From contig CACZNW010000197.1 of the NCBI GenBank assembly GCA_902782595.1, positions 1-7,383 on the forward strand: a DNA stretch of 7,383 bases, in the 5' to 3' direction. Of the stretch, positions 1 to 4,762 are shown one piece after another (within the stretch, counting starts at the first letter, position 1; every line of letters begins with the position of its first letter). A program made the position numbers and the translations under genes. The notes beneath the pieces are model-generated. The model did no database searches, was not told the DNA's origin, and saw only the letters and a program-made list of their open reading frames with translations. The DNA is from an uncultured Methanobrevibacter sp. (GTDB lineage Archaea > Methanobacteriota > Methanobacteria > Methanobacteriales > Methanobacteriaceae).

Positions 1-6
1 AAAAAA
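1..6 (-). terminator. U-tract terminator of tRNA-Gln
   Basis: Read on the minus strand, the Gln tRNA gene is followed after eight bases by a run of six T at the window edge. Archaeal RNA polymerase stops at such U-tracts without needing a hairpin. The run may extend beyond the window, so its full length is unknown. Confidence 0.6.
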
Positions 7-14
7 TAAGGAAG

Positions 15-86
15 TAGTCCTATCCGGAGTCGAACCGGAGTCACAAGTTCCAGAGACTCGTATGATTGCCATTACACCATAGGACT
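15..86 (-). tRNA. tRNA-Gln (anticodon CTG)
   Basis: A 72-nt cloverleaf can be folded by hand. The acceptor stem is AGTCCTA/TAGGACT with discriminator A. The D arm is short, with about three pairs. The anticodon stem is CGAGT/ACTTG around the loop CTCTGGA, giving anticodon CTG (window positions 51-53), which reads CAG. The variable loop has four bases, and the T arm is TCCGG-TTCGACT-CCGGA. CCA is not encoded: CTT follows the discriminator. The first pair is A1-U72, which in archaea is known to mark tRNA-Gln for the GatDE amidotransferase, so this tRNA is probably charged with Glu and then amidated. With C34 it is not a substrate for Elp3-type U34 modification, so a second Gln tRNA with anticodon TTG is expected elsewhere in the genome. 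Confidence 0.96.
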
Positions 87-88
87 AC

Positions 89-466
89 AAATTACATTAA
101 ATTTTAGAATCCAATTTACAAAAAAATATGATAAATTTAGAATTCTATTAAACTATATGTTGGTTCATAGATATAAAATTTTCCTATTTTTTTTGAAAGT
201 AATGAATAACAATGAAAACTTCAAATGTCTTCAATATTACATTTCAACCCACTTATGAATGTTACAGTGAATATTATAATGTATGTTGCCAGCAATCGAT
301 GAATTGAATTATATTAATAAGTTAGATATATGTTGAACATTTCCAAAATAAGTTTCAAATCCTAATGGGAAGTTATGTCAAAACCAACAATTGAATGAAA
401 AGAAAATAGTTATTAATTCTTTTAACATAACAGTGAGAACTTTCATCACCAATCAATTATGAATTC
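89..466. other. Gene-free spacer between tRNA-Gln and cbiD
   Basis: No supportable gene lies in these 378 bases. The longest minus-strand frame starts with ATG at 446-444 and runs 22 codons to a TGA at 378-380. The same frame then stays open for 22 and 23 more codons between stops at 309-311 and 237-239. It could be a decayed gene, but I recognise nothing in the conceptual peptides. On the plus strand only 15-18 codon ORFs occur, at 202 and 255. A run of seven A at 120-126 is a U-tract on the minus strand and could stop cbiD read-through before tRNA-Gln. A run of eight T lies at 187-194 on the plus strand. Confidence 0.6.
372..431. repeat. Imperfect 12-bp inverted repeat downstream of cbiD
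   Basis: The arm at 372-383 (GTTATGTCAAAA) is the reverse complement of 420-431 (TTTTAACATAAC) except for one mismatched pair. A 36-base loop separates the arms. The repeat lies 36 bases past the cbiD stop, so it could form a hairpin in the cbiD 3' untranslated RNA. No long U-tract follows directly on the minus strand. It could be a chance pairing in AT-rich DNA. Confidence 0.35.
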
Positions 467-1573
467 CTACAACACTGAAGAATATCCGTTCTTAGAATCA
501 ATTTTAAAATTATCATTCAGGTAATTGCCTTCCATATCAACCAAGACAACATTTAAATCCAAATCAAAATGCTGCAGGCATCTTTGACGAATTGTATCGG
601 CAATGCTGTTTGAAACTTCAATGGAAATGTTGAGTTCTTCCAATATATCCATCATATCATCAGTTGTTTTAGAATCAAACAATCTTTGAATATCCTTTTG
701 TGATGCTCCGCATAAAGCAGCATGAGCAACCATTATTTCACGCCTGCCATCGGCAACAGCATGTTTTGTATTGAATATTCCCCCAGCAACTTTAATTAAT
801 TTACCTATGTGGCCAAAAAAGGTGAAACTAGTTATTCCCCTTTTTTCCGCTTCTTCAAACATAAATCCGACATAATTGCCCGTTTGTATAATCTGCTCTT
901 TAGTTACATTCAATTTTTTTAAAGCGAGTTTTTCTCCGATATTACCCGGAACAAAAACCAAATCATCAATGTTTGAAGCCAAAGCAACATCCAGCTGCGT
1001 AACAATGGAATTTTTATATGCATCACTTGACATTGACCTTGCAATACCGGTTGTTCCCAAAACAGATATTCCTCCAACAATGCCCAACTTTGGATTCATT
1101 GTTTTTTTGGCTATTTTTTCACCTTCAGGGATGGAAATGGTTACCCTTGCAATTTTTCCATCCGGAATTTTATCCTTCAAGTTTTCTAAAATCATGCGAC
1201 GGGGAACAGGATTGATTGCATATTCCCCCACTGGAATCTGAAGGCCAGGTTTTGTTATTTTACCAACACCTTCCCCTCCAGTAATTATAACTGAAGATTC
1301 TTCATGAGTTTTATCCATCAACTCCACAGTTGAAACAATGGCAAGATCAACCGTAACATCAGGATCATTATAAGGATTTTTATGGGCAACTGCATAGGCC
1401 TCAGTTGATGAAAGAATCTTACACTCATCGATAATTATGTCCAAAGTCTTATTTGGAGTTTCAACTTTAACGCATGCAATATCAGGAGTGTCTAAAATTG
1501 CATCCAAAGCAGCTAAAGAACATGCCGTGGCCACAGTTCCGGTTGTAACACCAGTATAATTATCATTAGTCAT
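467..1573 (-). CDS. cbiD: Cobalt-precorrin-5B C1-methyltransferase CbiD
   Basis: CbiD transfers a methyl group from S-adenosylmethionine to C1 of cobalt-precorrin-5B, giving cobalt-precorrin-6A in the anaerobic (early cobalt) corrinoid pathway in the cytoplasm. Methanogens need corrinoid for the methyltransferase Mtr. The 368-residue length is normal for the family. Visible family signatures are the N-terminal YTGVTTGTVATA (6-17), the Gly-rich TGGEGVGKITKPGL (98-111) followed by NPVPRRMI (121-128), GGISVLGTTGIARSMS (167-182), and the C-terminal GHIGKLIKVAGGIFNTKHAVADGRRE (254-279, key residues G254, H255, K258, K261, D275, R277). The ATG lies 24 bases after the stop of the redoxin gene on the same strand. 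No Shine-Dalgarno sequence precedes it. Instead a U-rich run precedes it, with a box A-like element about 30 bases upstream, so a leaderless transcript or translational readthrough from the upstream gene are both possible. No cobalamin riboswitch is visible. Confidence 0.95.
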   Translation of the reverse strand: MTNDNYTGVTTGTVATACSLAALDAILDTPDIACVKVETPNKTLDIIIDECKILSSTEAYAVAHKNPYNDPDVTVDLAIVSTVELMDKTHEESSVIITGGEGVGKITKPGLQIPVGEYAINPVPRRMILENLKDKIPDGKIARVTISIPEGEKIAKKTMNPKLGIVGGISVLGTTGIARSMSSDAYKNSIVTQLDVALASNIDDLVFVPGNIGEKLALKKLNVTKEQIIQTGNYVGFMFEEAEKRGITSFTFFGHIGKLIKVAGGIFNTKHAVADGRREIMVAHAALCGASQKDIQRLFDSKTTDDMMDILEELNISIEVSNSIADTIRQRCLQHFDLDLNVVLVDMEGNYLNDNFKIDSKNGYSSVL

Positions 1574-1597
1574 TTTAAAAATAAAAAAAGAGTGAAT

Positions 1598-1867
1598 CTA
1601 TAATAAAGATTCAAGATGAGCTATTAGTTCGTCTTCAGTAGGTGCGCCAACAAAAGTTACATCACCATCAATCACTATTGTTGGAACCGCCATAATCTGA
1701 TAATCAATTGCCCTTTGTCTGTTTTCCGGATTTTGCGGATCATCTATTTTAACTGATTCGACATCAATTGCATCGCCTAGTTTATCTTTTGCATTTTCGG
1801 CAGCTTCAACTGCTGCCGGACAGTGCGGACATGTACTGGTTGAAAATACTTCTACTTTAATTGCCAT
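1598..1867 (-). CDS. Small thioredoxin/glutaredoxin-like redox protein (Mth807 type)
   Basis: This 89-residue cytoplasmic protein has a minimal thioredoxin fold. It begins with a beta strand (IKVEVFS) and the redox motif C13-P-H-C16, placed at the start of the first helix. The cis-proline loop is AVPT with P62, followed by strand IVIDG and the FVGAPTEDEL stretch typical of the small archaeal redoxins. From memory, it closely resembles the Methanothermobacter protein Mth807 and its Methanocaldococcus counterpart, which reduce disulfides with electrons from archaeal thioredoxin reductases. The start is supported by GGAG at 1876-1879, eight bases before the ATG, and by a box A at 1917-1928. It is upstream of cbiD in the same direction with a 24-base gap, and so probably shares at least some transcripts with it. 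There is no signal peptide. The natural substrates cannot be read from the sequence. Confidence 0.9.
   Translation of the reverse strand: MAIKVEVFSTSTCPHCPAAVEAAENAKDKLGDAIDVESVKIDDPQNPENRQRAIDYQIMAVPTIVIDGDVTFVGAPTEDELIAHLESLL
1599..1607 (-). promoter_or_regulatory. Possible internal box A for cbiD
   Basis: On the minus strand this reads TTTATTATA, close to the archaeal box A. It is centred about 30 bases before the cbiD ATG, and it overlaps the stop codon and last codons of the redoxin gene. The spacing would put the transcription start within a few bases of the ATG, consistent with the missing Shine-Dalgarno sequence. In AT-rich DNA such matches are common, so this is tentative. Confidence 0.35.
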
Positions 1868-1916
1868 AATTATGTCTCCATTATTTAAGTTAATTTGTAA
1901 ATATTTTATGAACTAG

Positions 1917-1928
1917 TAATATATAATT
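1917..1928 (-). promoter_or_regulatory. Box A promoter of the redoxin (and cbiD) genes
   Basis: On the minus strand this reads AATTATATATTA, a good archaeal TATA box. A start about 26 bases downstream falls near 1896, leaving a leader of roughly 29 bases that contains the GGAG ribosome binding site at 1876-1879. The spacing is consistent. Confidence 0.55.
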
Positions 1929-1960
1929 GTTACCCCTTACTTTTCAAGACCTCTCACAAT

Positions 1961-1973
1961 ATTTAATATAAAT
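1961..1973 (+). promoter_or_regulatory. Box A promoter of hel308
   Basis: ATTTAATATAAAT is a TATA-like element centred about 25 bases before the first hel308 ATG at 1992. This predicts a transcript that starts at or very near the start codon. No Shine-Dalgarno sequence is present before either candidate ATG, which supports leaderless translation. Confidence 0.5.
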
Positions 1974-1991
1974 AAAAAAAATACAAATTAA

Positions 1992-4070
1992 ATGATTAAA
2001 ATGGAAAATTTAAGAAGTGATATTAAAACAATAATCAATAGTGCATATCCCTACATCAAGGAGTTCAATCCTGCTCAAAAGGCAGTAATTGAGTCCGGAT
2101 ACCTGGAAGACAAATCAAATTACATAATATGCATTCCCACAGCAAGCGGTAAAACAGTTTTGGGAGTAATGCCCGCATTGAAAACCATACTTGATGGCGG
2201 AAAAGCCGTTTATGCAGCACCTTTACTTTCAATACAGAATGAAAAGGTTAAAGAATTTAAAGCTTTTGAAGAGCATGGAATCAGCGTCGGCAAACACCCT
2301 GCAGGCTGCGACTTATCCGTGATGGTTTTTGAATCATTTGATGTCCTGACAAGGTTTTCCTGGAACACTCTAAGAGATGTGGATACATTAATTATCGATG
2401 AATTTCATATGATTGGAGAATTTACAAGAGGCCCTACCCTTGAAGCCGCAATAACAAGAGCGAAAATAATTAACCCCTCTATGAGAATTATTGCACTGTC
2501 AGCTACCTTAAAAAATATTGAGGAAATAGAAGGGTGGCTTGAAGGAACATGTGTGGAACATGACTACAGACCGGTTCCACTGCATAAGGAAGTTCTGGAT
2601 GCTGAAATGTTCAACACTAAAAATAAAAATGACGTTATAGTAAAAATACTGGAAAAATCAATAAAAGACCATTCACAGGCCCTGGCATTTGTATCAACAA
2701 GACGATTTACAGAAAGTCTTGCAACCTATGTTTCCAAAAAAATTAATAAAAAAATTAACTTAAAACAAAGAGAACAGTTCAAAGAGGTTGCCAATAAGAT
2801 TCTTGAAGTTCCAAAAAAGAAAGGGTCCCTTCCAACAAGCACATGTCTCAAACTGGCTGAAAGCCTTGAGCATGGAATTGCCTTTCACCATGCTGGTCTT
2901 TTTAATGAACAAAAAGAAATTATTGAAGATGAATTCAGAAACGGCAATATATTAATGATTACTGCAACCCCAAGTTTGATGTATGGAGTCAATTTACCTT
3001 CAAAAACCGTTGTGATAAGAGACCACACCCGCTGGACAGGAAACGGTCCCCAACCAATCCCCGTTTTTGATTATGAACAGATGTCCGGGAGAGCCGGAAG
3101 ACCGCAGTATGATGATGTGGGATATTCTTATTTGATAGGAAAAACAATGGACGAAGCACAAAACCTGCAGGAGTATTATGTTGATGGGGAAATCGAACAG
3201 ACAAATTCCAAACTTGTCGACAATAAGGATGCAATACTCAAACAGATCATTGCCCAAATTGCATCATCACTTTCAAAAAATCTTGATGAACTGACCGAAT
3301 TTTTTGGAAAAACATTATACGGTTATCAGATGGCAAACAACCCCTCAATGTCTGCTTTTGCTAAAGAAAGTATAAAATATGAACTTGAAAATTCATTGAA
3401 TTTCTTACTTCAAAACGGAATAATAAGAGCAACACCCGAAGGATTGAAGACAACTGAATTCGGCAATTTAATTGCCAAATCAAATTATTCAGTAGAAACT
3501 GCCGTTAAAATTAAAGAATATATATCAGACATTGATGAAATCAATGTTAATGAATTTATTTATGCCCTCTGTGAAACACCTGATGTTCCTTTAATCTCAT
3601 TCAAGGGAAGAAAATCAAAAGACCCCGTTCAGGAAAAGTTATCCGAATCAGGACTGTTTGCAGTGGATATTGGAAACCCCGAAGCCACTGCTGTGTCCTT
3701 AATGGAGTGGATTGACGAGAGAAGCGAATATGAAATTGAAAATAAGTATAATGTCTATTCCGCTTCTACCAGAAGATCAGCTTATGAAGCATCAAAGCTT
3801 GTTAAATTTGCAAAAGACACCTCTGAAGTATTGGGAAAATATTCCAATCTAAAACAGTTTGATATATTATCTGCCCGCTTATATTATGGTGTAAAAGATG
3901 ACCTAATTCCACTGGTGATTGGCGTTAAAAGACTCGGACGAAAAAGAGCCAGAAATCTGGTTAATGTCTTTGGCAACGATTTAAGTGGTGTTTCTGAAAA
4001 TGAACTGCAAAAAGTTGAAGGCATCGGTCCGAAATTAGCTGAAAAAATAAGATTATTCACAAATAATTAA
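1992..4070 (+). CDS. hel308: ATP-dependent DNA helicase Hel308
   Basis: Hel308 is a superfamily 2, Ski2-like 3'-5' DNA helicase that acts on stalled or branched replication forks in archaea. The 692 residues match the family's usual length. Motifs in order are: the Q-motif region FNPAQKAVIESG (25-36); Walker A PTASGKT (49-55); Walker B DEFH (136-139, where DEIH or DEVH is common) followed by RGPTLEAAITRAK; motif III SAT (170-172); TATPSLMYGVNLP (324-336); and motif VI QMSGRAGRP (363-371). A winged-helix and ratchet region follows. The C terminus carries two helix-hairpin-helix elements, GVKRLGRKRARNL (644-656) and VEGIGPKLAEKI (675-686), as in domain 5 of Hel308. The start is ambiguous between the ATG at 1992 and the one at 2001 (MIK-MENL), because neither has a ribosome binding site. 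From memory, the Methanothermobacter protein Mth810 is the studied homologue and lies close to mth807, matching the order seen here. Confidence 0.94.
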   Translation: MIKMENLRSDIKTIINSAYPYIKEFNPAQKAVIESGYLEDKSNYIICIPTASGKTVLGVMPALKTILDGGKAVYAAPLLSIQNEKVKEFKAFEEHGISVGKHPAGCDLSVMVFESFDVLTRFSWNTLRDVDTLIIDEFHMIGEFTRGPTLEAAITRAKIINPSMRIIALSATLKNIEEIEGWLEGTCVEHDYRPVPLHKEVLDAEMFNTKNKNDVIVKILEKSIKDHSQALAFVSTRRFTESLATYVSKKINKKINLKQREQFKEVANKILEVPKKKGSLPTSTCLKLAESLEHGIAFHHAGLFNEQKEIIEDEFRNGNILMITATPSLMYGVNLPSKTVVIRDHTRWTGNGPQPIPVFDYEQMSGRAGRPQYDDVGYSYLIGKTMDEAQNLQEYYVDGEIEQTNSKLVDNKDAILKQIIAQIASSLSKNLDELTEFFGKTLYGYQMANNPSMSAFAKESIKYELENSLNFLLQNGIIRATPEGLKTTEFGNLIAKSNYSVETAVKIKEYISDIDEINVNEFIYALCETPDVPLISFKGRKSKDPVQEKLSESGLFAVDIGNPEATAVSLMEWIDERSEYEIENKYNVYSASTRRSAYEASKLVKFAKDTSEVLGKYSNLKQFDILSARLYYGVKDDLIPLVIGVKRLGRKRARNLVNVFGNDLSGVSENELQKVEGIGPKLAEKIRLFTNN

Positions 4071-4096
4071 AAAAAGGTGGAATCAACCTCCACCTT
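4069..4096 (-). terminator. Hairpin plus U-tract ending the DUF2098 transcript
   Basis: On the minus strand, AAGGTGGA and TCCACCTT form a perfect 8-bp stem around a seven-base loop. The last two T of the stem belong to a run of seven T (4069-4075). The TGA stop codon lies in the loop. The shape is that of a bacterial intrinsic terminator; in archaea the U-tract alone may be what matters. Confidence 0.5.
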
Positions 4097-4388
4097 CAGC
4101 AACACTGGAATCCATCTGCATATCTTCCAGTGCACTTGCTTTTTCTTTCATTGCTTCGACATCAATTTCATCTCCACCTTCATCATCATAGAAAGTGGAT
4201 TTCTTAATGTCTTTATCATCAAGAAGTTCAACTAAATTAGAACAATACCATAAATCGGTTTTATCGAGTTTTACCCATTCAATGTCCTCTTCTGTTTTTA
4301 CATCAACAACTTTACCTATTGTTCCCGTATCAACATATCTGACATAAGAATCAAGAGCAATTTCCAATCCTCTTGCATCAAAAACCAT
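4083..4388 (-). CDS. DUF2098-like protein of unknown function
   Basis: This 101-residue protein resembles the archaeal DUF2098 family, found mainly in methanogens, whose function is not known. The N-terminal part (about 1-57) looks like a small beta-barrel: SYVRYVDTGTIGKVVDV (14-30), then EWVKLDKTDLWYCSNLVELL (37-56). The rest is an acidic, probably flexible tail (YDDEGGDEIDVEAM, then a short helix) ending in GGG. There is no membrane segment or signal peptide. The start is supported by AAGGT seven bases before the ATG. It follows the PRC-barrel gene by 15 bases on the same strand, so the two are almost certainly co-transcribed and may work together. It converges on hel308 with only 12 bases between the stop codons. 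The family call rests on the recognised SYVRY..TGT.GKV pattern, not on a search. Confidence 0.75.
   Translation of the reverse strand: MVFDARGLEIALDSYVRYVDTGTIGKVVDVKTEEDIEWVKLDKTDLWYCSNLVELLDDKDIKKSTFYDDEGGDEIDVEAMKEKASALEDMQMDSSVAEGGG
4103..4148 (+). terminator. Possible hairpin/U-tract terminator of hel308
   Basis: On the plus strand, CACTGGAA (4103-4110) and TTCCAGTG (4125-4132) form a perfect 8-bp stem with a 14-base loop. TTTTTCTTT follows at 4140-4148. The element lies 33 to 78 bases after the hel308 stop, inside the antisense DUF2098 coding sequence. It could end the hel308 transcript, but it may also simply reflect the coding sequence. Confidence 0.35.
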
Positions 4389-4403
4389 TTTTAATACCTT
4401 AAT

Positions 4404-4676
4404 CTATTCTTCTTTTTCAATTTCAATTTCAACAGCTTCAGCTTCTGCAGCTTCATCATGAGTTATTTCTTTGTTTAAAATAATGTATGCACCGATAGTT
4501 GCAATATCCTCAAAATCTATTTCAAGTTCATCTCTAGAGAAGATATTTTTTTGTAAAGTTAAAGAAATAGTTTCAATTTTACCTGTTTCGGTGTTAAAAT
4601 CAACATTGTCAACTTTACCTACAACATTTGCATTTTTATCTAAAACAGTGGATCCTATAAATTCTTTTATTTTCAT
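4404..4676 (-). CDS. PRC-barrel domain protein
   Basis: This 90-residue cytoplasmic protein consists of one PRC-barrel domain (about 1-70), recognised by KIKEFIGSTVLDKNANVVGK (2-21), DFNTETGKIETISL (26-39) and DIATIGAYIIL (57-67). A short acidic tail (EAAEAEAVEIEIEKEE) follows. PRC-barrels occur in RimM (16S rRNA maturation), in photosynthetic reaction centre subunit H and as many stand-alone archaeal proteins whose role is mostly unknown; they are thought to mediate protein-protein contacts. The start is supported by AGGTG five bases before the ATG. It is the first gene of a two-gene unit with the DUF2098-like gene and diverges from elp3 across an 86-base AT-rich spacer. A role in RNA or ribosome metabolism would fit the elp3 neighbour but is only a guess. 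Confidence 0.9.
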   Translation of the reverse strand: MKIKEFIGSTVLDKNANVVGKVDNVDFNTETGKIETISLTLQKNIFSRDELEIDFEDIATIGAYIILNKEITHDEAAEAEAVEIEIEKEE

Positions 4677-4702
4677 TTTTTCACCTTTATTTAAATTTAT
4701 AT

Positions 4703-4715
4703 TAATATATATAAA
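4703..4715 (+). promoter_or_regulatory. Candidate box A for elp3
   Basis: TAATATATATAAA is TATA-like on both strands. Used for elp3 it predicts a start near 4735 and a leader of about 28 bases that includes the GAGG site at 4751-4754. Used for the PRC gene it would start transcription inside that gene's ribosome binding site, so the elp3 assignment fits better. Confidence 0.4.
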
Positions 4716-4720
4716 TAATT

Positions 4721-4733
4721 AAATATTTAAATA
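4721..4733 (-). promoter_or_regulatory. Candidate box A for the PRC/DUF2098 operon
   Basis: The element reads TATTTAAATATTT on the minus strand. It predicts a start near 4700 and a leader of about 24 bases with AGGTG before the PRC start. The same 13 bases (plus-strand AAATATTTAAATA) recur exactly at 6428-6440 before deoC. An elp3 assignment is possible but would begin the transcript at the edge of the elp3 ribosome binding site. Confidence 0.4.
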
Positions 4734-4762
4734 GAACTATTATAATTTACGAGGATATAAAA

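Noticed and set aside
99..145. Short direct repeat around TTTAGAAT at about 103 and 136
   Set aside because: The match is only about eight bases in AT-rich DNA and is best explained by chance.
876..1241. Plus-strand open frames of 121 and 65 codons opposite cbiD
   Set aside because: They are antisense shadows of cbiD, have low-complexity composition and no ribosome binding site, while the minus strand encodes a clear CbiD.
1574..1597. Cobalamin riboswitch before cbiD
   Set aside because: The gap is only 24 bases, far too short for the aptamer, and the longer spacer before the redoxin gene has no matching elements.
2989..3257. Two minus-strand open frames of 81 and 85 codons opposite hel308
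   Set aside because: They lie across the conserved motif region of Hel308 and show no recognisable domain or start signals.
4471..4722. Plus-strand 83-codon frame opposite the PRC-barrel gene
   Set aside because: It is hydrophobic only because it is antisense to an acidic protein; the PRC-barrel on the other strand is well supported.
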